This document shows, piece after piece, positions 18,139 to 27,634 of a stretch of 64,000 bases of DNA. The translations under genes and the position numbers were made by a program. Below the pieces are notes generated by a model. That model was not told where the DNA came from. It saw only the letters and a program-made list of their open reading frames with translations, and searched no databases. Source of the DNA: Acinetobacter lwoffii (GTDB lineage Bacteria > Pseudomonadota > Gammaproteobacteria > Pseudomonadales > Moraxellaceae); assembly GCF_015602705.1 (NCBI RefSeq), contig NZ_CP059081.1, positions 1,683,702 through 1,747,701 on the forward strand, read 5' to 3'. The number at the start of each line of letters is the position of its first letter. Position 1 is the first letter of the stretch.

Positions 18139-18352
18139 TTTTTATACGATCTCCTAGGTGGAATACTAATCTAACGTTTTCTTTAGAATTTTTCTGCATC
18201 TAAAATGTTGTCAAAGCATGTCAAGACTTGACTTCGGTGCTTAGTTTAATCAAAATATGGCACTTGTTTACGGGCTGGTGATAATTCCTCTGATGTTGGT
18301 TTTCAGTTGAGTTTCAGCCCGCCCAGACCAATCTATTTCAAGGAGTGCACGA

Positions 18353-18622
18353 GTGGCAAACTCTGCTCAAGCTAAAAAACGTGCTCGTCAAAACGTTAAA
18401 GCACGCAAACACAACGCAAGCTTGCGTTCTATGGTTCGTACCTATCTTAAACGCACATTAGCTGCTATCAGCACTAATGACTATGCAGTTGCTACTGAAG
18501 CGTACAAATCGCTTGTTCCAGTAATCGACCGTATGGCTGACAAAGGCATCATCCATAAAAACAAAGCAGCTCGTCATAAGAGCCGCTTGAACGCGCAAGT
18601 TAAAGCATTAGCTTCTAACTAA
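18353..18622 (+). CDS. rpsT: 30S ribosomal protein S20
   Basis: Binds 16S rRNA in the 30S body. 89 aa, strongly basic, with the family opening [12 protein letters not shown] and an ending rich in Lys/Arg/Ala ([19 protein letters not shown]). The start is GTG with AGGAG 7 bases upstream; E. coli rpsT also uses a non-AUG codon (UUG), linked to autoregulation, so the weak start may have the same purpose. Monocistronic with a strong terminator. A TTGACT at 18228-18233 could be a -35 element. Confidence 0.97.
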   Translation: MANSAQAKKRARQNVKARKHNASLRSMVRTYLKRTLAAISTNDYAVATEAYKSLVPVIDRMADKGIIHKNKAARHKSRLNAQVKALASN

Positions 18623-18632
18623 TCGCAAATGA

Positions 18633-18659
18633 AAAAAGCCCTTTTTTAGGGCTTTTTTT
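18633..18659 (+). terminator. Terminator of rpsT
   Basis: AAAAAAGCCC / GGGCTTTTTTT stem with a T-rich loop, 10 bases after the stop. Confidence 0.9.
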
Positions 18660-18760
18660 GTGCCTGAAATTTCAAGAAATCAGAAAAACAATCCGTTTAG
18701 ATGCCCCTCATCCTGCCAATACGATGAGATAAAAAAATAAGTCGCACCTCCCTTTTTAGA

Positions 18761-18886
18761 TTATTGATCTTTATCCATAGAGGATGGCGAAGTAGTCTTA
18801 TCCTGTTTCGTATTGTCAGTATCCCGCTTTTGACATGCGGTTAAACCCAAAATCGCGATCAGGCTAAAAATTGTGATAATTTTCAT
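18761..18886 (-). CDS. Very small lipoprotein, 41 aa
   Basis: Short gene with a full type II signal peptide: basic start MKIITIFSLIAIL, lipobox LTAC with Cys18. The mature part is 24 residues, highly polar (Lys, Asp, Thr, Ser, Gln). A GAGG site lies about 7 bases before the ATG. Function unknown. The signal peptide, ribosome site and lipobox together make a real gene likely despite the size. Confidence 0.7.
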   Translation of the reverse strand: MKIITIFSLIAILGLTACQKRDTDNTKQDKTTSPSSMDKDQ

Positions 18887-19075
18887 GGTTTTTCCTCAAG
18901 ATGAATATTTCTATATTTATTAAGCATAGATAATTTTTATACTTACATTATTGAATTTTCACCCTATAAATGTAAAAGAAGCAGTTTAGAATTTATTTTT
19001 ATCGTTTTAGCCTGACTTTTATTGAATGATCAATATGAAAGGCCACATCCTTTTTATAATTTTTAACTCCCCAAT

Positions 19076-19110
19076 AAAAAAACTCAATTGCTTCGAACAA
19101 TTGAGTTTTG
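19076..19110 (-). terminator. Terminator of the histidine phosphatase gene
   Basis: AAAACTCAATTG / CAATTGAGTTTT, a 12-bp perfect stem with a CTTCGAA loop and T-rich tails on both strands. Confidence 0.85.
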
Positions 19111-19126
19111 AATAGATCAACTTGAT

Positions 19127-19867
19127 TTAAGAAAGTTGGGAACGTTTAAAATCGGCAATATCCAGTTCGTGTACCTGTCCGCGCCAGATCCATTTCAGTT
19201 TGGATTCCAGGAATACATCACCTTCAAACCAAACAAACAGACCTTCCATCATTTTTGGCCAGTCTTCCCGACTGACATCCTGACGCCCTGACATCACTGC
19301 AATCATCGCTGCCAAAATGGTGTCGTGACTAACGGCCAAACTTAGCCCATATTTATTTTGTGGATGGGTGTTGTAAATCAGTTCTAGTACATCCACTACG
19401 CCATGAATCGGCTGTTTCATCCCCGGCAAGGCATTATTGACAAAACTGTTGATGAAACCGAGCGCACCCTGCTTGGCAAAATAAGGTCCGGCTTTTTGAA
19501 TATCCAGCACAAAGCTGCCAGGCTCCACCAGAAGTCCCTGTTCGATAATTTCAATACGATGGGTATTCTGCTCAGGGGTAACCGCATCTGCCCCTTCAAT
19601 CATCAATGCAGCGGTATCAATACACCGCTGGATCGGACTTGAAATACAGTGATGAATCACGCGATCGGTTTGATCAGCCAGATAAGCACCCCATTCGTGC
19701 GCCAGATCGCGTCCCTGACTGGTCAGTTGCAGATCATAGCCTGCCAAACCCTGCCCCGGAACATCTTCACGAATCGAATGCCGTGTGAATAAGGTGACAG
19801 GCGTTTGTACATCGGGCAATAAATCAATTGCACTCAACATACTCGGTGGAAGCAGTTTCAGGGACAC
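19127..19867 (-). CDS. Histidine phosphatase family protein
   Basis: 246 aa from a GTG start without a clear ribosome site (an internal ATG at 19840 is possible). Phosphoglycerate-mutase-like fold: the catalytic motif appears as TRHS instead of the usual RHG, followed by the Arg of SPIQRCIDTA and the second His in VSHDTILA. The catalytic His, Arg and distal His are all retained, so activity is plausible. Substrate unknown. Monocistronic, with cysQ upstream in the same direction. Confidence 0.8.
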   Translation of the reverse strand: MSLKLLPPSMLSAIDLLPDVQTPVTLFTRHSIREDVPGQGLAGYDLQLTSQGRDLAHEWGAYLADQTDRVIHHCISSPIQRCIDTAALMIEGADAVTPEQNTHRIEIIEQGLLVEPGSFVLDIQKAGPYFAKQGALGFINSFVNNALPGMKQPIHGVVDVLELIYNTHPQNKYGLSLAVSHDTILAAMIAVMSGRQDVSREDWPKMMEGLFVWFEGDVFLESKLKWIWRGQVHELDIADFKRSQLS

Positions 19868-19929
19868 GTTACAGCCAACTCTGGATTGGTAATAGGTTAA
19901 GTACCACTATAACACGCTCAGAATTTTGC

Positions 19930-20781
19930 TCAATGCTCGGCCTGCATGTCAGACACCGCCTGCAATGCAATAATTTTCATATCATTATTTTTATAGGCAA
20001 TGAATCCACCATTCAGCAAGGTATCCCGATGATTATAAATAAATGGACGGCCTTCTAAATCGACCAGGCCACCACCAATCCGTTCGAGCATACATTGACC
20101 AGCGCTGGTATCCCATTCCGAGGTCGGATGAAAACGTGGATAGATATCAACCTGATCTTCCAGCATCATGCAAAATTTATAGGCACTGCCCGCTTTAAAT
20201 TCGGTGTATTCCGTGAGCTTGGCCAAACTTTGCAAATACTCCAGATATTTCGGTTTCTGCTGGCTACTTTGGCTCAGCCCTACAGCAATCATTTTAGATG
20301 TCGAAGACATTGCATAAGCAAACCATGTTCTAGTTTGAATATCATATTTATAAGGCAAGCCTTGCTCAGGACAGAAATAAATCAGTTGCTGCTCCGGAAC
20401 CGCCAATATGGCAAAAGTGGTTAAACTGCCTCTGACCAGACTTAAATTAATAGTGAATTCGGGGCGTTGGCGCAAAAACTCTTTAGTGCCATCCAACGGA
20501 TCCAGTAACCAGAATTCTGACCATGAGCGGCGTTCATGCTCCTGTCCTTCTTCAGACAGTAAAGGCAAACTTGAAATCTCTGCCAAAGCTTGGGTCAGAT
20601 AAGTATTGACCCGAAAATCTGCCTGAGTCACCGGAGAATTATCATTTTTTTTGATGACATCAAAAGCCGCACCAGAACAATAACGCTGATATTCTTCTCG
20701 CAAAATTTCACAGGCTTGTGTCAAAATGGGCACAAACTGCAAAATCATTGGATCTTGTGGTGCTGCTGTTGCTTTAAACAT
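19930..20781 (-). CDS. cysQ: 3'(2'),5'-bisphosphate nucleotidase CysQ
   Basis: Converts adenosine 3',5'-bisphosphate, the by-product of PAPS reduction, to AMP; sulphur assimilation. 283 aa from ATG 20781. Inositol-monophosphatase superfamily motifs are visible: the metal-binding Glu of LLSEEGQ, LLDPLDGTKEF and the C-terminal EWDTSAGQCMLE. An ATG at 20823 would extend the protein by 14 residues but would overlap the divergent gene. Only 13 bases separate this ATG from the yrfG start on the other strand. Confidence 0.9.
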   Translation of the reverse strand: MFKATAAPQDPMILQFVPILTQACEILREEYQRYCSGAAFDVIKKNDNSPVTQADFRVNTYLTQALAEISSLPLLSEEGQEHERRSWSEFWLLDPLDGTKEFLRQRPEFTINLSLVRGSLTTFAILAVPEQQLIYFCPEQGLPYKYDIQTRTWFAYAMSSTSKMIAVGLSQSSQQKPKYLEYLQSLAKLTEYTEFKAGSAYKFCMMLEDQVDIYPRFHPTSEWDTSAGQCMLERIGGGLVDLEGRPFIYNHRDTLLNGGFIAYKNNDMKIIALQAVSDMQAEH

Positions 20782-20794
20782 AGAAAACCTAAAT

Positions 20795-21481
20795 ATGTCA
20801 AAATGCTCTGAAAAACCTACCATAATTTTCGATATGGATGGTACTTTACTTGATCTTGCCTACGATGATTTCATCTGGAACGAGTTATTGCCTGTGCGTT
20901 ATGCTGCCACACATGGCTGTAGCCTGGAACACAGCCAGGCGACACTCTATGCATTCTATCAGGAACATAATCATACCTTAAACTGGTACTCTTCACGCTT
21001 CTGGACGGCTAAAGTCGAAGTCGATGTTCTGGCGATGCAAATTGAACATAAAGATAAAGTCGCTTTACGCACTCATTGTCTCAAATTGCTCGATTATCTT
21101 AAAAATAATGGCTATCCGATCTGGCTGGCCACCAATGCTGACTGTGCTGGCTTGGCCTTTAAACTGGATCACTTAAATTTAAGAGATTATTTCGATGTGA
21201 TTGTCAGTTCAGAAACGATTGGGCATGCCAAAGAATTTATCGAATTCTGGCAAGGCCTGAATGCGTTGCATCCATTTGACCCTGCACATGCTTATTTTAT
21301 TGATGATACCGAAAAAGTTCTGAATGGTGCCAAAGCCTATGGCATTCAGAACCTGTTCAGCATCCAGCAACCCTCTTCAGCCAAAGTAGCACGCCAGACT
21401 TGTAATTACCCGATGCTGCACCAATTAACAGATTTAATCACTCATTTAAATCAGGCTGAGGTAGAAAAAAAATATGCGTAA
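20795..21481 (+). CDS. yrfG: HAD-family GMP/IMP nucleotidase
   Basis: 228 aa from ATG 20795. HAD motif I is FDMDGTLLDL (Asp13, Asp15), followed by HTLNWYSSRFW as in E. coli YrfG, motif II ATNAD and motif IV FIDDTEKVL. YrfG dephosphorylates purine mononucleotides. A longer start at 20726 would read through the opposite cysQ start region and lacks family support. Its last 8 bases overlap hslR, reproducing the yrfG-hslR pair of enterics. Confidence 0.87.
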   Translation: MSKCSEKPTIIFDMDGTLLDLAYDDFIWNELLPVRYAATHGCSLEHSQATLYAFYQEHNHTLNWYSSRFWTAKVEVDVLAMQIEHKDKVALRTHCLKLLDYLKNNGYPIWLATNADCAGLAFKLDHLNLRDYFDVIVSSETIGHAKEFIEFWQGLNALHPFDPAHAYFIDDTEKVLNGAKAYGIQNLFSIQQPSSAKVARQTCNYPMLHQLTDLITHLNQAEVEKKYA

Positions 21482-21914
21482 ATCGTCTTTACCCGAAGAT
21501 GCGGTAGGCATGCGTATAGACAAATGGCTGTGGGCAGCACGGTTTTTTAAAACCCGCTCGATTGCCAAACATGCGATTGAAGGTGGCAAAGTCCATCACA
21601 ATGGTGAACGTGTCAAGGTATCGCGCGAAGTCCGTGTTGGTATGGAACTGACGATTCAGCAAGGCATCGACAAAAAAACCGTGTTGGTTAAGGAACTTTC
21701 TGATGTTCGTGGACCTGCACCCGTGGCACAAAAACTGTATGAAGAAACCGAAGTCAGTATTGCGCGCCGGGAATTGATTACGTCACAAAGAAAGTTGCAT
21801 AATCTAGCTCGTCCCGACCATCGTCCAAGCAAGAAAGATCGTCGTGATATCAGTAGATTTAAAAATGAAAATAGTCAGAATTTCGATCAGTCATGGTCCT
21901 ATAATGACGATTAA
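21474..21914 (+). CDS. hslR: Heat-shock protein 15 (S4 RNA-binding)
   Basis: Hsp15 binds free 50S subunits carrying stalled nascent chains and helps recycle them. 146 aa. The S4 domain lies at about residues 12-75: RIDKWLWAARFFKTRSIAK, GGKVHHNGERVK. A basic tail follows (RRELITSQRKL, HRPSKKDRRDIS). Overlap with yrfG indicates one transcript. A typical hslO neighbour is not found here. Confidence 0.92.
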   Translation: MRKSSLPEDAVGMRIDKWLWAARFFKTRSIAKHAIEGGKVHHNGERVKVSREVRVGMELTIQQGIDKKTVLVKELSDVRGPAPVAQKLYEETEVSIARRELITSQRKLHNLARPDHRPSKKDRRDISRFKNENSQNFDQSWSYNDD

Positions 21915-22059
21915 ATTTAAGCGTCAGAATATGTCGTACATGCGCTGACTTTTATAGAACACTAGGGAAAATTCTGTCACTATACACCTGTGGAACAAAG
22001 CTCTAATTTAAGACATCCACTTGAGTACTAACTTAGTGACATCGTATTGAGGTTGTAAG

Positions 22060-23103
22060 ATGGATGAGAATAAAAACAAGGCGCTCAACGCTGCCTTAAG
22101 CCAGATTGAAAAACAGTTTGGTAAAAATACAGTTATGCGTCTTGGTGACAATACCGTTCAGGCAGTTGAAGCTGTGTCTACAGGCTCTTTAACGCTGGAT
22201 ATTGCACTCGGTATTGGTGGTTTACCTAAAGGTCGTATCGTCGAGATCTATGGTCCTGAATCTTCAGGTAAAACCACAATGACATTGCAAGCAATTGCAG
22301 AGTGTCAAAAAGCAGGCGGTACATGTGCATTCATCGATGCCGAACACGCGCTTGACCCTCAATATGCACGCAAGCTGGGTGTAGATATCGACAATCTACT
22401 GGTATCGCAACCGGACCACGGTGAACAGGCACTTGAAATCGCAGACATGCTGGTACGCTCTGGTGCGATCGACATGATCGTTGTCGACTCTGTTGCTGCA
22501 TTGACACCACGTGCCGAAATTGAAGGCGAAATGGGTGACTCGCATATGGGTCTGCAAGCCCGTTTGATGAGCCAGGCACTGCGTAAAATTACTGGTAATG
22601 CTAAGCGTTCCAACTGTATGGTGATCTTCATTAACCAGATTCGTATGAAGATTGGCGTCATGTTTGGCAGCCCTGAAACCACAACTGGTGGTAATGCACT
22701 GAAATTCTATGCCTCTGTTCGCTTGGACATCCGTCGTATTGGCCAAGTGAAAGAAGGCGACGAGATTGTTGGTTCTGAAACTAAAGTCAAAGTCGTGAAA
22801 AACAAAATGGCGCCTCCGTTTAAAGAAGCATTATTCCAGATTCTTTATGGCAAAGGTGTTAACCATCTAGGTGAATTGATCGACCTTGCTGTACAGCAAG
22901 AAATCGTGCAGAAAGCTGGTGCGTGGTATTCTTATCAAGGCGACAAAATTGGCCAAGGTAAGAACAACACCATCCGTTATCTGGAAGAGCATAAAGAAAT
23001 GGCTCAGACGATTGAAAAGCTGATTCGCGACCAGCTTCTCACCAAAGCAGTGGTTGTTGAAGAAGACGATAGCAAGGAAGAACCTGACTTTTTAGATGCG
23101 TGA
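22060..23103 (+). CDS. recA: Recombinase RecA
   Basis: ATP-dependent strand-exchange protein for homologous recombination. 347 aa. Walker A GPESSGKT at residues 65-72, then [12 protein letters not shown], Walker [13 protein letters not shown], the L2 loop [17 protein letters not shown] and an acidic C-terminal tail ([11 protein letters not shown]). GAGG lies 7 bases before the ATG. The 145-base upstream gap has no LexA-type CTGT-N8-ACAG operator, in line with the lack of a classical LexA in Acinetobacter. Followed by a terminator and recX. Confidence 0.98.
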   Translation: MDENKNKALNAALSQIEKQFGKNTVMRLGDNTVQAVEAVSTGSLTLDIALGIGGLPKGRIVEIYGPESSGKTTMTLQAIAECQKAGGTCAFIDAEHALDPQYARKLGVDIDNLLVSQPDHGEQALEIADMLVRSGAIDMIVVDSVAALTPRAEIEGEMGDSHMGLQARLMSQALRKITGNAKRSNCMVIFINQIRMKIGVMFGSPETTTGGNALKFYASVRLDIRRIGQVKEGDEIVGSETKVKVVKNKMAPPFKEALFQILYGKGVNHLGELIDLAVQQEIVQKAGAWYSYQGDKIGQGKNNTIRYLEEHKEMAQTIEKLIRDQLLTKAVVVEEDDSKEEPDFLDA

Positions 23104-23139
23104 TCTTATTAGGTGCATCATCTTTAAACGTCAATACAC

Positions 23140-23162
23140 AGCGCCCTCCGGGGCGTTTTGTT
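23140..23162 (+). terminator. Terminator between recA and recX
   Basis: CGCCC-TCCG-GGGCG stem followed by TTTTGTTATT, 38 bases past recA. It is short; readthrough would supply recX at a lower level, as described for recA-recX in E. coli. Confidence 0.7.
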
Positions 23163-23194
23163 ATTATATAGGGAATGTAAAATCCGAGAGAATC

Positions 23195-23812
23195 ATGTCA
23201 GACGCGAAATTCAGCAAACTGCTCGATTATGAAACTTTAAAACAGCAATTTGGTGATGCTGAAGATCAAGCTCAACCTGCAAAAACAGCGCTGCAAGACA
23301 CTCCTGAATTTGATCCCGAAGAGCGTTTGTTTTCCTCTACCCCAACTCAGGATGAGAAAAAACTGGGACTGACAGGCTCACGCTTACGTTCTTATGCCTT
23401 TGCCGTACTGACGCGCAAGGAATATTCCAAAGCCGAACTGATCGAGAAATTAGCCCTCTATGCAGAGCATCGTGATGAAGTTATTAACCTGGTTGAAGAG
23501 CTATCCCGTGAGAACTATCAAAGTGATCAGCGCTTGGCGGAAACCATGCTGTCGAGTCAAAAGCGTAAAGGCAAAGGTCCCAATCAAATTAAAATGAAAC
23601 TCAAGAGCAAAAAGATTGATGCCGCGCTTATTTCGGAAGAACTTAAAGAAACTGACTGGGTTCAACAAGCCTATGAACTTAAAGTTAAAAAATATGGGAC
23701 TGAAGCTACCAAAGACCCGAAGCTCAAAGCCAAACAGATCCGTTTTCTAATGTATCGTGGTTTTGAAATGGATGCGATTATCAAAGCGATTAACCGTAAA
23801 GCAGAAGATTAA
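23195..23812 (+). CDS. recX: RecA regulatory protein RecX
   Basis: Modulates RecA filament extension. 205 aa from ATG 23195 (CCGAGAG upstream); an earlier ATG at 23096 would overlap the recA end and run through its terminator. An N-terminal extension of about 60 polar residues precedes the three-helix repeats typical of RecX: LRSYAFAVLTRKEYSKAEL, VEELSRENYQSDQRLAETML, RKGKGPNQIKMKLKSK and a C-terminal RFLMYRGFEMDAI. Context next to recA supports the call. Confidence 0.92.
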   Translation: MSDAKFSKLLDYETLKQQFGDAEDQAQPAKTALQDTPEFDPEERLFSSTPTQDEKKLGLTGSRLRSYAFAVLTRKEYSKAELIEKLALYAEHRDEVINLVEELSRENYQSDQRLAETMLSSQKRKGKGPNQIKMKLKSKKIDAALISEELKETDWVQQAYELKVKKYGTEATKDPKLKAKQIRFLMYRGFEMDAIIKAINRKAED

Positions 23813-24023
23813 TTCTTATCTTCTTTGAAAGCCTTAATACACGTATAAGTATATTGGTTATTTATCCAATATTAGCTGCAAAATAAAATAAAGCACGGCA
23901 AAATATAATGATGATTTAATCATTAAAACAATAAGATAATGCTATTTGACGATATTGAAAAAGGAATGATATTTGAGAATAGAAAACTGCGAATTTGTAT
24001 TGTTATTATAATAAGAAGAATAT

Positions 24024-24138
<115 letters not shown>

Positions 24139-24149
24139 TACAAAAACAG

Positions 24150-24177
24150 AGTATAGAGATTTTTAATCAAGTTGCAA
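24150..24177 (-). promoter_or_regulatory. Promoter of ffs
   Basis: On the minus strand TTGCAA (24172-24177) and TATACT (24150-24155) are spaced by 16 bases; transcription would begin near 24143, a few bases before the predicted RNA 5' end. Confidence 0.6.
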
Positions 24178-24422
24178 GCCTTGTTTCCTAAAATCATCCT
24201 TCAAGCTATCCGTTTGATTATTTTAAAAACAATATTGATATTTCTGCTGATTTTTAAGGGATCTTCATAATCAATCCATCAATACTCAGATTCACATGAT
24301 CTTTGTAAAACCTTGTTGCATTTTCTAAAAATGCCGTTTTTAATGTGTGCAATGTATATGAATGATCTACTTTGAAAAGATGAGCAGCGGATCCGCATCT
24401 CACAAAGAATTATGGAAATTTT

Positions 24423-25220
24423 ATGATGTTTAAAAAGACCGTATTGTGTGCAGTGACAGCACTCTTTACCACGCCTCTATTTGCCAATATTCCGATTGAA
24501 TCGCGTGGCTTGAGCCAAGCTTCTAGTCAGACCGCAGTAAATACCCCAGCGGCAATTACGGCGGGCGCAACTCCAACCGTTCAAACCAATACTAGCTGGC
24601 AAATCATGCAAAAGAACCAGCAACTCGAGAATGACCTACGGATTTTGCGCGGCAAAATGGAAGAACAGGAAAATGAAATTGCCCAACTGAAAAGCGAACT
24701 GACCAATCGCTATGCCGATCTCGATCAGCGCCTGGAACTGTTACAGCAAAAAATTGAACCAAGCGAAGACACCGTAGCGGAGGAAAACCCACAGGATACT
24801 GCGCCCAGCCTAGACGCAAATAAGGTCAATACAGCAAGCAGCGGACAGCAACCTGCTGAGCTGGAAAAAGCAGCTTATACCGTGGCTTTAGATGCTTATA
24901 AAAATGGCGGTGCAGCCAAAGCCATTGCACCGATGCAAAACTTTATTAAAAACAATCCGAATAGCGTTTATATCAGCAATGCCTATTTCTGGTTAGCGGA
25001 ATTCAATCTGGCGATTGACCCGCCAAAATTTACTGAAGCGAAACGTAATTATCTGATTGTCGTTGACCGTTACCCAAATTCTGCGAAAGCCTCCACTGCC
25101 CTGTATCAGCTTTATAACATCAGCAAAGATGTTGAAAAGAATACTACGCTTGCATCGCAATACAAAACAAAGCTATTGAAGAATTATCCGAAAGCTGAGG
25201 AAATTAAATTTCTTAAGTAA
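24423..25220 (+). CDS. cpoB: Cell division coordinator CpoB (YbgF)
   Basis: Periplasmic protein that links peptidoglycan synthesis by PBP1B with outer-membrane constriction by Tol-Pal. 265 aa: signal peptide with cleavage after about residue 21 (TPLFA-NIPI), a coiled-coil segment (about 60-115, LENDLRILRGKMEEQENEI) that trimerises in relatives, a Thr/Pro/Gln-rich linker, and a C-terminal TPR region (AYTVALDAYKNGGAAKAI, YISNAYFWLAEFNLA, RYPNSAKASTALYQL). Unusually it stands apart from tolQRAB-pal, convergent with lpxA. Confidence 0.88.
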   Translation: MMFKKTVLCAVTALFTTPLFANIPIESRGLSQASSQTAVNTPAAITAGATPTVQTNTSWQIMQKNQQLENDLRILRGKMEEQENEIAQLKSELTNRYADLDQRLELLQQKIEPSEDTVAEENPQDTAPSLDANKVNTASSGQQPAELEKAAYTVALDAYKNGGAAKAIAPMQNFIKNNPNSVYISNAYFWLAEFNLAIDPPKFTEAKRNYLIVVDRYPNSAKASTALYQLYNISKDVEKNTTLASQYKTKLLKNYPKAEEIKFLK

Positions 25221-25238
25221 AATAGAAGTTCCCAAAAT

Positions 25239-25272
25239 AAAAAAGACACCTTAAATAAGGTGTCTTTTTTAT
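25239..25272. terminator. Bidirectional terminator between cpoB and lpxA
   Basis: AAAAGACACCTTA / TAAGGTGTCTTTT, a 13-bp perfect stem flanked by an A-run and a T-run, serving convergent cpoB (+) and the end of the envelope operon (-). Confidence 0.9.
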
Positions 25273-25284
25273 TATCTTAAACTT

Positions 25285-26073
25285 TTAGCGCACAATACCG
25301 CGCTTCGACTGTTCAAGAGAATCAATGAGACGCTGTACTTCAGCCACTTCCGGCAAAATTCCTGTACGGATCTGCTCGATTGCTTCCTGAGTCGTTAAAC
25401 CTGATTTATAAATCAGTTTAAAGGCATCACGTAAACCGCTGATTACGGTCTTCGACCAGCCTTTACGACGCATGCCTTCAATATTCATGGCAAATGCATG
25501 CGCAGGATTACCTGAAACCATCACATAAGCCGGCACATCTTTCAAAATCAGTGATGCACCACCAATCATGCTATAAGAATCAATCTTACAGAACTGATGA
25601 ATGCCCGAGTTTCCGCCAATGACGACGTAGTCCCCGACATGGACATGTCCAGCCACACCGACGTTATTGGCAAAGATATTATAATCTCCAACCATACAGT
25701 CATGTGCAATATGAGTATTGACCATGAGCAGGTTATGACTACCGATCTTGGTCAGGCTCTGGTCCTGAACCGTACCACGATGCAGACTGCAATGCTCACG
25801 AATCTTGTTGTGATCGCCAATCTCAAGCCACGTTTCTTCACCAGCATACTTAAGATCCTGACACACCTCGCCTACACTGGCGAACTGGAAAATTTCATTA
25901 TATTCACCTATACGCGTATAGCCACCCACCACCACGTGTGAATGAAGTTTGCTACCCGCACCAATAGTGACATTTGGCCCGATAATACAATATGGGCCAA
26001 TTTCTACATCAGCAGCAATGACTGCTGACGGGTCAATAATGGCAGTTGGATGAATAAGGGGATTATTGCTCAT
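25285..26073 (-). CDS. lpxA: UDP-N-acetylglucosamine O-acyltransferase
   Basis: First enzyme of lipid A synthesis; transfers a hydroxyacyl chain from ACP to UDP-GlcNAc. 262 aa from ATG 26073, left-handed beta-helix built of hexapeptide repeats (IGPYCIIGPNVTIGAG and others), the catalytic His in NTHIAHDCMVGD (about residue 123) and the C-terminal helical GMRRKGWSKTVISGL domain. ATGA overlap with fabZ. Last gene of the cluster; lpxB and rnhB, which follow in E. coli, are missing here. Confidence 0.96.
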   Translation of the reverse strand: MSNNPLIHPTAIIDPSAVIAADVEIGPYCIIGPNVTIGAGSKLHSHVVVGGYTRIGEYNEIFQFASVGEVCQDLKYAGEETWLEIGDHNKIREHCSLHRGTVQDQSLTKIGSHNLLMVNTHIAHDCMVGDYNIFANNVGVAGHVHVGDYVVIGGNSGIHQFCKIDSYSMIGGASLILKDVPAYVMVSGNPAHAFAMNIEGMRRKGWSKTVISGLRDAFKLIYKSGLTTQEAIEQIRTGILPEVAEVQRLIDSLEQSKRGIVR

Positions 26074-26558
26074 GCCTGCTCGACTTTTTGATGCGAAACC
26101 ATAATTTCCGCGGTTGTTGCGATGACGCCATCTACAGTGGCAATACAATTATATTTGTAAATGCCCCGCTTTTGCATCACTAATTCAGATTTTAAAACCA
26201 ATTGGTCACCTGCAACCACCTGTTTTTTAAATCTAACTTTTTCGGCACCGGCAAACAGGAACAAAGAACCCTCACTTGGCACTTCGTTATTCATCACAAA
26301 ACCCAGAATTCCAGAGATTTGTGCCAGCGCTTCAACAATCAGTACACCCGGCATAATTGGATAATTCGGAAAATGGCCTTGTAAAAACTCTTCATTAATT
26401 GAGACGTTTTTATAACCAACAATGCCATTATCGGTAATTTCGACGACGCGATCAACCAATAAAAATGGATAGCGATGGGGCAAATATTCACGAATCTTTT
26501 GAATATTCATTGGCAATTCAGGCTTCGTGAATGTAGGCAAATTCGACTCTGTCATCAT
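26070..26558 (-). CDS. fabZ: 3-hydroxyacyl-ACP dehydratase FabZ
   Basis: Dehydrates 3-hydroxyacyl-ACP in fatty-acid elongation and competes with LpxA for hydroxymyristoyl-ACP. 162 aa hot-dog fold with LPHRYPFLLVDRV, catalytic His62 in GHFPNYPIMPG and Glu76 in VEALAQ. Start may be either of two adjacent ATGs. It overlaps lpxA by four bases, so the branch-point enzymes are translated together. Confidence 0.96.
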   Translation of the reverse strand: MMTESNLPTFTKPELPMNIQKIREYLPHRYPFLLVDRVVEITDNGIVGYKNVSINEEFLQGHFPNYPIMPGVLIVEALAQISGILGFVMNNEVPSEGSLFLFAGAEKVRFKKQVVAGDQLVLKSELVMQKRGIYKYNCIATVDGVIATTAEIMVSHQKVEQA

Positions 26559-26560
26559 AA

Positions 26561-27631
26561 TTATTTACGCAACTTAAATGTTGATTCAATGGACTCAATC
26601 TGAGATTGCATATGATCTAGTCGTTTGATCACCTGGGTCAATGGCACATCTGCTAATTGTCTGAGGCGAACCACAGTACGTTTCCATTTCTGGTTTTCAA
26701 ACAGACCAATCCCCGATGAATATTTTCCAGCTTCAGAAATATTATTTGTCACCATTGACATTCCGGTCAACGTCACATTATCGGCAATATTTAAGTGTCC
26801 AGAAATCGCAGAGGCACCACCAATGATACAGTTTTTGCCAATTGAAACACTTCCTGCAACGGCAGTTTTTGCAGCAATGGCGGTATGTGCACCAATTTTA
26901 ACGTTATGCGCGATTTGCACAAGATTATCAATGATCACACCCTGTTGCAAAATCGTATCATCCAGTGCACCACGGTCTACGCTACAATTTGACCCAATAC
27001 GTACATCATCCTCAATGCGTACAGAACCTAATTGCGCAATACGGTGCCATTTCCCTTGATAAGGCGCAAAACCAAACCCTTCGCTGCCAATCACGCTATT
27101 GGCATGAATACGCACCCGATTACCAATTTTTGCTGCGCCGGTGAGGGTCACATGTGAGTCAATAAAACAGTCCTGACCGATCTCGACATCATCATCGATC
27201 TGCACATGCGCCTGAACAATCGTATTCGCACCCACGACACAATGCTCACCAATCACCACATAATGACCAATATAAGCATCGTCCGCAATCACTGCCGACG
27301 GGTGAATTTGGGCAGTACTTTCAATGCCGCGCTGGCGATGTTTTTTCTCAAATACATGTGTCAGAATCGCAAAAGCCAGATAGGGATTTGCCACAACAAT
27401 AAAGTTTTGATGTGAAGTTATCTGTTGTTTTAGTTCAGCCGTGACAATTAAAGCACCTGCCTGACTTTGATTGGCCTGCTCTACATATTTATCGGCATTT
27501 ACAAATGCAAGATCTTGTGAGGTCGCTTGCTCAAGACTGGCCAAAGCGCTCAAACGCAAATCTGTCTGACCTATGCACTCGCCCTGAACCAGGCGAGCGA
27601 GATCAGCTAACTGAAGCTGTTGATGATTCAT
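26561..27631 (-). CDS. lpxD: UDP-3-O-acylglucosamine N-acyltransferase
   Basis: Third step of lipid A synthesis, adding the N-linked hydroxyacyl chain. 356 aa: N-terminal uridine-binding domain ([14 protein letters not shown]... [10 protein letters not shown]), a long hexapeptide-repeat beta-helix from about residue 105, the catalytic His in [13 protein letters not shown], and a C-terminal helix ([16 protein letters not shown]). Two bases separate its stop from fabZ, and skp lies three bases upstream. Confidence 0.96.
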   Translation of the reverse strand: MNHQQLQLADLARLVQGECIGQTDLRLSALASLEQATSQDLAFVNADKYVEQANQSQAGALIVTAELKQQITSHQNFIVVANPYLAFAILTHVFEKKHRQRGIESTAQIHPSAVIADDAYIGHYVVIGEHCVVGANTIVQAHVQIDDDVEIGQDCFIDSHVTLTGAAKIGNRVRIHANSVIGSEGFGFAPYQGKWHRIAQLGSVRIEDDVRIGSNCSVDRGALDDTILQQGVIIDNLVQIAHNVKIGAHTAIAAKTAVAGSVSIGKNCIIGGASAISGHLNIADNVTLTGMSMVTNNISEAGKYSSGIGLFENQKWKRTVVRLRQLADVPLTQVIKRLDHMQSQIESIESTFKLRK

Positions 27632-27634
27632 TGA

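Noticed and set aside
21975..22000. Possible LexA box upstream of recA
   Set aside because: CTGT is present but the second half reads ACCT, not ACAG, and the interior is not A/T-rich in the usual pattern.
22331..22746. Several overlapping minus-strand frames opposite recA
   Set aside because: Antisense shadows of a highly conserved gene; no start signals and no recognisable domains.
23905..23926. AATGAT..ATCATT palindrome as a Fur box
   Set aside because: Only six-base arms in very A+T-rich DNA and no iron-related gene nearby; chance is the simpler explanation.
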